A stretch of DNA of 32,544 nucleotides from Parachlorella kessleri (taxonomy: Eukaryota; Chlorophyta; Trebouxiophyceae; Chlorellales; Chlorellaceae), in assembly GCA_001598975.1 (NCBI GenBank), contig BBXU01000377.1:1-32544 (forward strand). The letters are read 5' to 3'. Positions 10,982-22,400 of this stretch are shown in pieces. The notes beneath the pieces are model-generated. The model was not told the origin of the DNA, did not search any database, and worked only from the letters and a program-made list of their open reading frames with translations. Positions within the stretch are counted from its first letter, which is position 1. Each line of letters starts with the position of its first letter. The translations under genes and the position numbers were made by a program.

Positions 10982-11386
10982 GGGAGTTTGTTGAAATCAG
11001 TAGTCCACATGTCAGTCAGCAGCCTGAGCTGGCGGCCCGGATGCACTGCATGACTCGTGCACAAAGCTGTGGACCAGCCGCCTCACCAAGCAACTCAGCT
11101 GTCTAAGCTGTGTGTAGCCGGTGCTTGATCAGTGGCAAGCTGGGTTGCAGGGCACCCACGTTACTCTTGGAGTGACTAAGGCGGTGATGGTGTACATATC
11201 TTTGGCAAGGCATATGGATCCAGCAGCAGATGAGACGGCAGGACACCTTGCGCGTTCTGGGCGCCTGCGCTTCATGACTCAATCGGAGGTCGGCGGCCCC
11301 AGCATCTCTGCAGTATTCAGCTACTATATGTTCTTATTATTAACACATCAACAATTCTGAGAGCTCTGTCGTCGAGGCAGCAGAAG

Positions 11387-12582
11387 ATGGCAACGGCAAC
11401 AATAACCACCACGTTCCGAAAGGGGGCTGTGAAAGGAGTTGGCTGCGCCACAGGCTTATTTACAGGTGAATTCTGATAAAGATTCTAAACAAGCATCACC
11501 GCGGACTAAGCAACTACTTCCGTGTGTCTGTCCCATGCCTTCTCACTGACACATGTCCCTTCGCGTTGCAGGCTTCCGTGACTTTGTACTCAGGCAAGCC
11601 AAACTGACCGTTCACCACCTGTTGAGGGAGCATATGTAGTAGGCATTGCTATTGCAAGTGGCACCGCATAACTGGAATCCTGATGACAGTCCTATTGGTA
11701 AAACTTTGGTCTTTCCTGCAGGGGCAATGTGGTGGACTTGGCTGTGGCCGTGGTGGTGGGTTCAGCTTTCACCAGCTTGATCTCAGCAGTGGTGTCAGAC
11801 TGGTTGACGCCCTTCATCGCAGTCATTTTTGGCAAGAATGATGGAACCTTCGGCAGCAAGCAGTTTGTCATCAGGGGCTCGGTCTTCAACTATGGGTAGG
11901 GCTCCGTTGACATCTCTCTTTGGAGCAAGCCTGGTGCCTTCTCTTGGCAAGTTCACAACTGATGGAAGGCTGGTTTTGCTGCAGGCACTTTATCAACCAA
12001 CTCCTCAGCTTCATCTGTGTCTGCACTGCCCTGTATTTCTTTGTGGTTTTGCCGCTCAACAGCCTCCTCAAGGTCATGCAGCCAGCAAAGAAGACGAGGA
12101 GCTGCCCAGAGTAAGTAGCATGGCTTGCGGTATATGCACCTGTCCGTAGGTACAGACCTCTGCAGATGCGGTTGTCGCGGTATGTTGCTGGGTCAGGCCG
12201 AGGATTCTTCACCCGGCCCATACAGCTCCCTGTATATTACTCGAGACACACTCACTGCCACAGGGAAAGGAGTGGCTTCCTTGACCACTTATGCATGGTG
12301 CCACGCAGGTGCCTGTCGGACATCCCTAAGAAGGCCACACGCTGCAAGTTCTGCTGCGTTGAGGTGCCGCCCCCACCTCCCTCACGCAAGCCCTCGGTTT
12401 CCCACGAGGCTGTTGCAGCAGAGAAGTCAGTAGTATCGGTAGCAGACCCTGCAGACCCTGAGGCGGGTGTGAAGGAGCAGGAGAGTGGGGTTGACCATAT
12501 AGACCCGGAGCAAGGGAGGAAGGCTAGTGCTGCAGCAGCCAGCGACAGCTACACTGAGGGAGCTGCTAAGAGGGACAGCTAG
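11387..12582 (+). CDS. Large-conductance mechanosensitive channel (MscL family) with C-terminal zinc ribbon
   Basis: MscL proteins form a pentameric pore with two helices per subunit that opens under membrane tension and releases solutes in hypo-osmotic shock. Exons by eye: 11387-11465, 11572-11593 (a 22-nt micro-exon), 11722-11895, 11985-12110, 12309-12582, giving 224 residues. The family signature FRDFVLRGNVVDLAVAVVVG opens TM1 at about residues 28-47; TM1 continues to SDWLTPFIAVIFG, and HFINQLLSFICVCTALYFFV is TM2. After TM2 comes CPECLSDIPKKATRCKFC, a Cys4 zinc-ribbon pattern seen at the end of many bacterial MscL proteins, then an acidic Ala/Ser tail (~residues 156-224). The intron at 11594 has a GC donor (CAG, then GCAAGC). 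I saw no clear organelle-targeting peptide; the location could be the plasma membrane, contractile vacuole or plastid envelope. The start is the first in-frame ATG. Confidence 0.88.
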
Positions 12583-13426
12583 TGCTAGACACTGTTTATG
12601 GACTTTGTGATGGCGTGCTAGCTTGTTAGTTGTGTACGTGCTGGAGGGCAGGGTTCTCTCTGGAGCCCAGTCCCCTGCCAGACATCACCTGGGGATGGAA
12701 CCAACTTGACTGAGCAAAGCAAACGTGTACCCATCTAGCCATATCACCTTCAAATTACAACACAGAACAGCCAACACGGGTTGATTCTTAAGCGTCAGCT
12801 GGCAGTTGCCTGAGCAGCACCACGAGAATGGCGGCGCAGCCATGCCATGGTACTTCTGGGCGCGGCGTGCACACCAGCGCCAGCTCAACGTACTCTATGG
12901 CGCTTTCCGGTATCTGCATCGTCCCGCATACCATGGTGCACCATGGTGTGCCGCCATCAGACCCAGATGTGGGCGCACCTACCGGCGACCGTACCCTCGT
13001 ACGTCGTGCCAGGCCAGTCCTGGCATTGCCTTGCCAAAGACGTCCGGTACAGGCAGCACCATTAAAGCCTACAATCGTGACAAGGGTTGAGGTGAGCGGG
13101 GGCTATGGTCATGGGTTATGTCAGGCACAAGGCCACTCAGGAGGCCACAAAATAATCCATTGGGGGAAGTAAGGGTTTGTATGTATCGAATGTAGCAACA
13201 GTAAGTAAACGCGTGCAAACAACCGCGAGGTGGGTTTATAGCCTTGATCGGAGTGCCGGAGCGGAACGAGGGTTAGAGTTGAAGTCAAAGTGCTCGTTGA
13301 AGCGCAGACTGCCTTCCCTCTGCGCTGTGCCGGCTGACTGCTTTCGTGGCGCCCCTATGCAGGTTTCAGCCTACCTGCTAAGGGACCCATCACCTCCTCT
13401 GAGACGCTGTAGACACGAACGGCATC
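12583..13426. other. Intergenic region between the MscL gene and the membrane-protein gene
   Basis: About 840 bp with no recognisable coding exon. It must contain the MscL 3' UTR and the promoter and 5' UTR of the next gene. A perfect palindrome is at 12930-12947. A possible acceptor, CCCCTATGCAG, ends near 13361 and could close a 5' UTR intron. Confidence 0.5.
12930..12947. repeat. 18-bp perfect palindrome ACCATGGTGCACCATGGT
   Basis: The 18 bases read the same on both strands and are built from two CCATGG cores around GTGCAC. Such symmetry could be a dimeric protein-binding site about 480 bp upstream of the next start codon. No function can be assigned from sequence alone. Confidence 0.6.
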
Positions 13427-15737
13427 ATGGTGTATCACGAGGAGGCAGCTGCTGGGGTTGTGGCTGGCCTTTTCTTCCTGGGCTTTGTGTGCTCTGTGGC
13501 CAGCAAGATCCGCACCGGCTTCCGCCTATACCTGCTCCTGGGCGTCAGCACGCTCTGTAAGTTTGTTGTGCTGCTGCGGTTTGCCTCTACCAACAGATAC
13601 CGGCCTCTGCCGTCCGGAGCTGGGCTACTGCAGAGCTGCTGACCTGCACTTACTAAACATCCACCTTTTGACTTGCCTTTGTACTAATGATACCCTACGG
13701 CTGGGAACGACCTTTACCGTAGCCGGACTGGTCGTGGTGTTTGCAGTCAGAGGCATCGGTTTTGCAGTTCGAGCCGCCGAGTTCCATGACCCCTACAATA
13801 CAAATCTTGCTGCAGTCACCCTGGTGTTCCGACAGGTGTGGCAGTCAGCCTTCATAAAGAAGCATGTTCCACTCTGTGTATCTCTTCTCTTGCAAGCTTA
13901 GCCGGGTGGCCTGGGCATGTATCCATTCTCATGTGCGCGCCTGGCTAGCCCGCCCGCCTGCCATGTCTGGCGTTAGCGGTTGCGCAGGGCCGGCGGGACC
14001 AGTTACAACTTGCGTCTTCTTGGCGTGCCTTGCAGGCCGGCTTTGGCATTTCGATTGCAGTACTGTGCATTCTAACAGGCTGCTGGTGAGTAAGGCCTGC
14101 GGAGTATAGTGCCGTCTTTGCAGGGCTGCAGGGCAAAAGCCCATGTGTTACTGCTCGCAAACAGTTGCATGCGTGTTTGTGGGGGCTTCTGCCATGAGCC
14201 CTTGGTAGGAGCCCTGCCAATGAGCCGTCCTATGCATGCGTGACCAGTATGCTGCATAGCCACTTTGTGTTTGCATGTACCATTGCCCGTGGGGCACACT
14301 GAACTCGCAAGGCTTGCTCCATGTGTGCATCCATTTGGTTTGGTGTGCATCGACCCGCAGGCTTAAGAATGCTGACCAGCGCGGCAAGCCGCCCAAGTCC
14401 TTCCCACAGCTGAGCATTGGGGTGCGGCTGCTGATCGCGCCTGTTATCGTCTTTGGTCCCATTCTTGGGGCTGTGGCAGCAGGACTGCTCTTTGGCGTGG
14501 GCTCAGACCAGGCCATAACAACGGGCAATCGGATACGGAAGGGGTCTTCCTGGGTAAGCAACTCTGGGGTGATGCTTCCTACATCTTTTTGGATGTGCTT
14601 GGGGGAGAGGCAGCTCTGTGGAAGGCATGTTCGTGTGAGGGGCTCCTCTGGGCATGCTGGAAGATCTCCTAGGTGTGCCTGTGACAGCTACAAGTGTGAG
14701 TTTGCATACATTGGCGGCGGTTCTAGCCTTGTGGCTGGGCCTTGTGCCTGGTTGGCATTGTGCAGCAAAGCAGCTGTGTTGGCTGCAGCTTGTCTCTTGG
14801 GAGCAGCTTGGGCAAGGCAGGCCAACCTGATTCATGGCCTGGGCGCTTGCTGCCCCCTGACGGGCACCCAAAGCTGAAACTTCATGGCAGCCTCGCCTTG
14901 ACTCGCCGCAGGCTTTCTTGGGTGTCGTGACCATCCTCCATGCAACGGCTACGGTGGCAGCATTTTTCGTGCTGCGCTGGCAGTGGCGCGAGAGCAAAGC
15001 TGTGGCAAGCAGCGATGGGCAGCAGGACCTCAAAGGCCACGTTCGGACTGGCGGCAGCCTTCAGAGCATGAGGCTTGCCCTGGCTCACGCCAGCCGAGAC
15101 CAGCACTCGTGGGTGGGTCCCATCGCCCGCTACATGCATCTGCGTGCCTGCCTGCTACCTGTGTGGCTTGCCAGCTTTCTTACAGCCTGCGTGCAACAGT
15201 GGCGTGTTGAGTCTTTGCGCGGTCGGCAGAAGCAGCGGCCCCAATGGGTAATCGGGAGATTTGTGTTACCCCGGGGCCATGAAAGCTTGCCTCAGCTCTA
15301 TGCAAGGCTCCGGGCGTCAGTCTGCCCTCTTGCTTGACAAACAGTATTTCTTTGGCATCGCTCTGCAGGTGCACGCCCTGCAGCTGCTGTGCGCGCTGCT
15401 GCAGCTGGCCACCATCTTCCGCGTCGTCTCCATCTACCACCCCCGCTTTGCCGACAACCCCGACCTCTTCTACCCCCTGCAAGTGCTGCCGGAGCTGCTG
15501 TATGTGGTGGTCCTGCTGTGGCCCAACCTGATGGTGCGCGTGGGCATGGCGGGAAACTACACCTCCTTCAAGGAGTGTGTCCGGGCCGGGGAGAAGTGGC
15601 AGGGGCGGCCCGGGGGTGGCGCAGTTGTTGTTCCCGTTGGGGAGGAGGAGAAAGGCTCCCTGCCGGGCGCGTGGGTGCCAGCTAAGGAGGGTGGGAACAA
15701 GGTGGTGGGTCGTGATGTGGAGGCCAATGCAGCATAG
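13427..15737 (+). CDS. Unrecognised seven-helix integral membrane protein
   Basis: I do not recognise this family with confidence. Exons by eye: 13427-13556, 13723-13835, 14036-14085, 14361-14553, 14912-15112, 15369-15737, giving 351 residues in a consistent frame. Seven hydrophobic segments are visible: VVAGLFFLGFVCSVAS; YLLLGVSTLSGLVVVFAV; FGISIAVLCILTGCW; LLIAPVIVFGPILGAVAAG; LGVVTILHATATVAAFFVL; LQLLCALLQLATIFRVVSIY; and YPLQVLPELLYVVVLLWPN. A hydrophilic Gly/Glu/Lys-rich tail follows. The topology and the pattern IFR, a loop, then E-LLY near the last helix loosely recall fungal RTA1-like proteins, but this is a weak analogy. A TACTAAT branch-site-like sequence precedes the second exon. 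The last intron could instead end at 15343 (CAG before YFFGIALQ), adding about eight residues. The protein probably acts in a cell or organelle membrane. Confidence 0.7.
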
Positions 15738-16620
15738 CCAGGCCGTCTGCCCGGGGACCGTATGAATGAGAAGGGCAAGATTGACTGGGGAGTGCATAGC
15801 CAAGCCGACGAGCTGGCACCTTTTGTGGTGTACCAGCAATTGAGAACTTGTCTTGCTGGCTCGGCGTCCATGCCTAAAGAAACTTGGTATGTGTGTGATG
15901 CCATGTGCGGTTGGCCTGTTGGTGGCCAAATGTCTTATATGCAACATGTCTGCAACCCGTCTTGGTGAACGTCTTGCCCTGCATTTCTGTGTTCCATGTG
16001 TGACCTCATCTTTCCTGTCAGCCCTAATGTGCTGCATCTTTCCTCTGGCGCCTATGTTTCCATTCCGCTCCCTGGCTTGTCGCAAGATGTCTGGGAAGCT
16101 GTCTTCCCTTGTATATGGCGCACATCCAGCGTCCTGCTGCTATGGCTGTATTTGTGTCATTGAACGGTTTAATTTCCTGCTTCCGCTGTCTCTCTCGCAA
16201 AATCTCTATGTCCATTCTGGTATTGTGGTGGTGCCCTTCTTTGGAGCAGCAGATATTGCTTTCAGTTTTGCCTAGAAGGCGTCTTTTGAATACCAACACA
16301 GCAGGCGTACAAATTTGGCATGAGATAGAATGGCTGCCCAATTGATAAATATTGGCAGTGGATCAACGTTGCAACAAGGTGCTGAACTTCCAAAGACATT
16401 GCTGCAAGTGGTACTGCAACCATGCCCAAACCAGGATTGCCACGGCAGCTCAGCCGGAACAAATCCAGCAACGCAACGAAAACTTGATGAGATGAGAGAC
16501 TTCAAGTTGCCTCGAGTAACCTCAGGCAAGAAGCAAAGTAGCAGCCATTGCATACCTCTCTGACAGCATGTCATAACTCTACGCCTGCCTCTAGTTCCTG
16601 CCACCGGGAACCCCAAGTGC
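15738..16620. other. Convergent intergenic region
   Basis: The membrane-protein gene ends at 15737 and the ankyrin gene, on the other strand, ends at 16621, so this holds both 3' UTRs. I see no further gene. The stretch is visibly less GC-rich than the flanking exons, as expected for UTR and spacer. Confidence 0.6.
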
Positions 16621-18966
16621 TTACACCCAGTCACTAAGCCGCTGGCCCGCGGCTGCCAGCACCAGGCAGCACACCTCTGGTGGCAAGCATACCCGCCGCT
16701 GTGCATGCACCTGCTGGCTACGAGCCAGCATTGCCAATGGCCCAACGCTGCTGCCCTGCTCAACACTGCTGCTGCCCCTCAAAGCCCCCAGCCTCTCCAC
16801 ACGCCTTCTTCTAGCACCAGCCGCCGCACCCTCACCCCTAGCACCGCTGTCACTGACGACCGGCGTGCTTGCAGGTCGCACCACGCCTTCCGCGCAAGGC
16901 TTCCCTTCCAGGCCCCTTGCCCTCACCAGCGCCAATTGGGCGCACGCTGCCAGCAGGAACTCCCTGGCGGCGGCCCTGAACGAGGCGGGCCACTGGGTGT
17001 GCCGGCCGGGGGCCCAGGGGCAGCGGGAGGCGGCCAGCAGCAGCAGCGATGGGAAGGGCAGCTGAGGGCAGGGCTGGTGGTGGTCAAGGGGAATGGCAGT
17101 GTAGGGGCAGCCGGCTGCAGCCAGCGCTTCCACAGTGGTCAGGAGGCGGCGCTCTGCTGTGCAGCCGGGGGGAAGGTCGCTGTGGGTGGGCAGGGAGGCC
17201 TGCGTGTGGTTGGAGCACATCAAGGCTGTTGAGATCAATGCAACCACAACACACAGCTGCCATGCCGGGGTTGCTCATGCCCTCTTGCAATAGCTGCCAC
17301 CGCCAGCGCTCAACCATACCAGCTGCTGGTGTTGCTAGATGGACAGAGTGTGAAGTAACCTTGCTCTCGGCACGTCCCTCTCGCGCAGAGCCCCTCCGAG
17401 CTCCGCATGTTGACCTCAGAAGCAGTCACTCACCACAGCAGCGCCTGTGCATCTCGCCAGGACCAAATCCAGCGCGGTCCTTCCGCCGCTGTCCCTGAGC
17501 CGCACGTCCACCCCTGGGGCCCCCAGCAGCATGCTCAGCGCAGCATGGTGGAGCAGCCTCGCCGCCGCATGGAGTGGCGCCTCTCCATCCGCTGTCGGAC
17601 TCCCGTTAGGGTCCGCCCCATGCCGCAGCAGCAGCCGCGCTGCTGGCAGGTTGCCCAAGACTACCGCCTGCAGTAAGGGGGCCCGTCCTGCCCCGGGGTG
17701 CTGTGGGTCCAAGCCCCGGCCCAGCAGCTGGGCCAGCAGGGCGTGGCGGCCCCGCAGCAGCACCCAGTCCCAGACCTCGCAGCAGCAGGGATGTCCACTG
17801 GGGTCCGCACCTGCACCAAAGGGGAGAGCAGGTTGACACAATTAGCAACAGACAGCCCATGCATAGGTGGCACCCCCTATACTGCACTGTCACAGCGTGC
17901 AGGCTTTGTAGTGCGCGAGTTGGGACGCTGCTCCAAAGGCTGCACACACTGGCTCCCACCTGGCAAAGAGCTGACTCCCACCCAAGCCGCACTCACCAGC
18001 CCTGAGCAGCATGTCCACAAGAGTCCCATCCCCCTTGCGCAGCGCCTCCAAGAAAGCAGTGCCAGGGAGTGACACCCCTGCCGCCAGCAGGGCCTGCAGC
18101 GCTGCTGCGTGCCCCATGCGGATGGCCCACAAGGCTGGGTGCTGCTCCTCGCTGCCTGTGCCCCAGTCCAGCATGCTGGCTGCAGGCTGCTGCAGGAGCA
18201 GCTGCACAAGGCAGGCCTGGCCGGCCTTACAGGCAGCCACCAAGGCCGCCAGCAGGGCAGCTGGACGTAGCCGCTGCTGGAGGCGACTAAGGAGGAGCTG
18301 GGCTGTGCTGGTGTGGCCGCTCTCACAGGCGACGGTGAGTGGCGTACGGCCCAGGCTGTCCTCAAGTTCTAAAGCTGCCACCGGTAGCAGCTGTGGCTTG
18401 GCAAGGAGTGCCTCCAAGGCGGGTGCATGACCGTGGGCGGCAAGCACGTGGAGAGGCGTGCCAAGGGCTGCTACAGAGTGCGTGAAGAGGTTGCCGTCCT
18501 GCTGCGCAAGGCATAGCACCACCTCTGTATGTCCCCCCGCTGCAGCAAAGTGCATGGCCGCCTCGCCGCTGGGAGCCGCTTTCGCAGCATCAGCGCCGCT
18601 GTTCAGCAGCAGCTGCACTGCGGCTGCATCGCCTGCTGCGCTTGCCAGGTGAAGGGCCGTCAGGCCATCGCCGTTCCGGCGGAGGTTGGCATCTGCGCCC
18701 GCCAGGAGCAGCACCTGCAGGGCTGCCACTGCGCCATTGGCTGCGGCGAGGTGGATAGCTGCGCTACCGCAGGCGCTAGTGCAAGGGCTGTCCAAGTGCC
18801 GCAAGCAGCTGCCGAGCAGAGCTTCGAGGGCGAGGGCATCGTTCCTGGCAGCGGCTGCATGGATGGGCAGCCAGCCTTGCTGCCCAGTGACATGCTGTTT
18901 CCGATGCCTGCAAAGGTGCATATCCGTTTCCATTCTTTCTAGTCTGCGAGCTGCCCCTCTGCCCAT
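16621..18966 (-). CDS. Ankyrin-repeat protein, 641 residues
   Basis: Ankyrin repeats are stacked helix pairs that bind other proteins; the partner is unknown. Exons on the minus strand: 18966-17997, 17810-17434, 17199-16621, with phases fitting at both joins (the first join makes LLRAGADP). About twelve repeats run from about residue 30 to 445, for example GWLPIHAAAARNDALALEAL, GSAAIHLAAANGAVAALQVL, GLTALHLASAAGDAAAVQLL, GTPLHVLAAHGHAPALEALL and GEAPLHAAARLLHHAALSML. The start is the ATG at 18966; ATGs at 18933 and 18921 are alternatives. The C-terminal ~190 residues are not repeats: they contain FRAAAREFLLAACAQ and finish LPPEVCCLVLAAAGQRLSDWV-like, with helix-forming blocks that recall the ends of many chlorophyte ankyrin proteins and, faintly, an F-box or SOCS-like adaptor. 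That adaptor role is an inference. The stop codon overlaps a TGTAA motif. Confidence 0.88.
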
Positions 18967-19498
18967 ACCCCCAGCACACGGCCATGCAACGGTTGTCGGT
19001 TACCAGCTAGCTTGCGACATGTGATACTAATAAAGATCTTGGTCGAACGCCGCTAACGTCAACCGCTGCGTCAGGCATTGGCGTGGGACCGATGCGCTGT
19101 TGCAACATGTTGTTTTGCATTCGCAAGGCCGCGGTCCTGCTGCCCATGCTGCCTGGCCCCAAGCGCCAGCGCCAACTGCTGCAAGTGCGGAGTATGCCTC
19201 ACCCACATGCCTTAGCAGGTCACCTCAGCATTGAGAGCTTAGCGTCACCGCAAGCCAGAAAATCCCCTTTGTATCTGGAATGGTTTGACCTAGGCGGCGG
19301 TATCGAGGACAGAATTGTGCGTAACCGGGGTCCTACTGTACTTCCTCGGTCAGAAGCGGGCTATATGCCCATCAGTATTCACGCATCGCGCACTACGCCG
19401 TCTTAAGGGCTCCGGCATCACGTCCCCACTCACGAGGCTAGGGACCTAGCTCTGAAGTTTTGGAGGGCACGCCGTCCCTCAGCAAGCCCACAGCGCGG
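18967..19498. other. Intergenic region between two minus-strand genes
   Basis: About 530 bp lie between the ankyrin gene start and the stop codon of the next minus-strand gene. It should hold the ankyrin promoter and the upstream gene's 3' UTR. I see no coding exon, RNA gene or clear promoter box. Confidence 0.55.
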
Positions 19499-22400
19499 CT
19501 AGTACGGCTCAAAGCGCCTGCCAAAGCCCTGCCCGCCACCCCTGCTCCCACGGCCGCCTATGCTGCCATTCATGTGGTTCCCATCCTGCTGGTATCCCCT
19601 GCCGCGTCCGCGGCCGCGCCCGCCGAAGTGGGGCCCCCCGCCATGGCCCGCAGAGTACCGCTTCAAGATCCCCATGAAGAAGGCAGAGACGTTGCGGATG
19701 GTGGAGAAGTCGGCCTGGCTCAGCTCTTCGAGCGCCTGTGCCGACTCCAACTCGCCCAAGTGCTGCAAGTAAGGAAGGGCGACAGAACACTTCGCGTTCT
19801 AACGGCATCACAACTGCTCAGAGTAGGCAAACAGGGCCAAATCTGTTCTTTCGCGCCAGGCCCCGCGCTTCAATATGACGAAGCCACCCGCAGCTACTTG
19901 TACCTCAACGCTGCCCAAGCTTCCCCGCATAAATGCTTGCTTTTGCCCTCTGGATTTTCTGCGCCATAATCTAGGGCCAGCTGGCGGGGAAGGCACACGT
20001 CCAATGCCTCTGCCAGCAGCAAAGAGGCCACACACCTGCATCATGTCGACTACCTTGTCATCAAAGTGCTCGGCCCGCACCCCGCCGTCACTCAGAGCTA
20101 TCAGATTACTGATGTGCTGCTGCAGCAGTGGCGTCAGCATGCCGGCCGGCCCCACAAGTCGTGGGACCGCGCCGGCCCCCTGCAGACCCAGAACCCCGCT
20201 GCCGTGCTGCTGCAGCCCAGTGCCAAGCATGGCCCCACCCAGGGGGAGCTGCAACTGCAAGCCACCTGGGCCGAGCCCTGCGGCGCTCAAGGGCAGCTGC
20301 AGCTGCTGCGGCAGCCCTGCCAATTGCTGCTGTGGGAGTAGCATCATGCCGCTCACAGCAAGGCCTGGGCCCAGTCCCATCCCCAGGGCCGGCCCGCCCA
20401 GCAACCCTGTACCACCAAAAAGGGCCCCTTGCTGCTCCTGCTGCTGCCCCTGTTGCTGCTGCTGCTCTAGCGCTCCAAGCCCTTGACCCAGGCCCCTCCC
20501 AAAGCCCGCGCCGCTCTGCTGCTGCTGCTGCTGCTGTACCACCTGCCCGGCAGCAGCACCGCCAGGGGCACTTCCAACGGCGCCCAGCAAGCTAGCTGCT
20601 GATGGCGCATTGGGGCGCCTGGGGAACTTGGAGGCCGCTCTGACAAAGAGGGCGTTGACTGAGGGGATGTCGTCCCCCACCAGCGCCATGGCCTTGGCAG
20701 CCTCGTTCACCACGCTCACCGCGTGGGTGGCCTCCAGCCCCGCAAGACCCTCCCAGGAGCTGCAGCAGGAGCACACACAGGGTGGAGAAGGTCTGTGTTG
20801 GCTGCTGTCACACGTGTACCGCCCAGCCGTAAGGCGAGGATCTGCAAAACCCTGCCTACAACCTGCTTGCAGGGGCATTTGCGCCCCAAAAGGATCTGGG
20901 AAGCAACCACAGGTTAGCACTGCAAGTCAACACACTCTTAAAAAGAATAGCGAATTTGCTGGCCAGCACCGCAACATTGAGCCATGGCAAGCTGTCTCCA
21001 TCGCGCACTTGTCATCCAGAAGTGACACCAGCTTGTTCCCGCCGTCCCACAGCTCCTGCAGCTTCAAGGCTGCAGCTGGGTGCACGAACTTAGCCAGTGG
21101 AGATAGGTTGTGGAACTCATCGATCCTGCAAGAAAATCCACAGATCCCAACCCCAAGGGTGGATAGACTGGAGTCGCCATTACTCAGGTTGCTAGGCTGA
21201 CACCAGGCGAAGCTTTGACAAAAGGCACTGTCGCAAAGCAAGGTTAGCACAATATTTCTTTGGCGCAACGCATGTACAATCTGTGCGAGAAAACGCTACC
21301 TCACCTCACGCCCCACTCGGCCTGCTCCACACCGTAGTGCTTGGGTGCAGCAACAGACGGACCCGGTCCCACCTACATAACACTTACATAAAATCACAGG
21401 TGAATGCACCGGTGTTGGTGTCAGCTCACGCACCCAATACCAGTCGAGCTCACCGCCTTGTGGCCTGCTCACACAAGGTACAAGGGTCGATATTTTGCCA
21501 TTCCAGAGCCGAATAAGCAGGGAGCCCAACATGATTCGGTGCAAACAGCAGAAGCTGCAATCATCGTGGACGTAGACGCAACCAAAAGTCAAGGACTTGC
21601 CAGAAGCTGGCAAACCCAGCACATGGCTGCCAGTGTCGGCAGCTGCCCAGCCGTACCTGGGGCCCTGGATGTGCTCCTCCTGCCCCTCCTTGCATGCCAC
21701 CACCCAGGGCCAAACCCTGCTGCAAAGGTGCCCGCATACCTGCATAGACAGCAAGGTCATTGTTCTTTCACCTTGGGGCAGTTATGCTGCTGACCCTGGG
21801 GGACAGCATGGCACACCTAACAAGCCAAGCATTCCTGTATGATACTTGTACCTCCCACCCGGCAGGGAGTAGGTGCACCTCAACCATGCAGCCATACTTA
21901 GATGTATTGGCCTTACCAGAGATACCACAATGCCCGAAGTCAACTCAAGAACAGCAAAACATAGCAAGTTTGGCAGCACAACCCTCTCCACTGGCGTTCC
22001 ATCTTAGTAACCCTGCAGCTCCACGCTGCTAACTTGTGACTGAAGGCAGTGCCCTCTTCTGACCTTGAATGGAGCTTGCCAGGGCAGCATTGTTCGGCGC
22101 CATGCCAGCTGGGAGGACAATAGCCCCGCCTGGCAGCGTGCCCGCTAGGCCTCCTGGGGCAACAGCTACTCCTGGCCCCCCCATCAACAGCTGCTGCTGC
22201 TGCTGAAGCAACTGCTGCTGCAAGAGCAGCTGCTGTTGCAGCAGCGCGGGGTTGACTGGTGCGCCAAAGGCCGGCAGCTGTAGCTGGCCAGAGCGCACCT
22301 GCTCATTCGTTTTGAGCAGGTGGGTAGTGAAGAAAGCTGTCGTCCGGAACGCAAGAAAGCGCACAACAAACGAGAGGGCGACGGTTAGCAACCGAGCGGG

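Larger units (their letters stand above)
10864..11386. other. BMS1 3' UTR and intergenic region before the MscL gene
   Basis: This stretch holds the 3' UTR hairpin and TGTAA motif of BMS1 and then about 400 bp leading to the MscL start codon at 11387. I see no convincing gene, promoter box or RNA here. Short open frames have no recognisable content. Confidence 0.6.

Noticed and set aside
11387..12582. Bacterial contamination as the source of the MscL gene
   Set aside because: The coding sequence is split by four spliceosomal introns with consistent phases, and its neighbours are clearly eukaryotic.
15180..16085. 301-codon minus-strand frame overlapping the end of the seven-helix protein gene
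   Set aside because: Low-information composition and it overlaps a convincing exon on the other strand; no family features seen.
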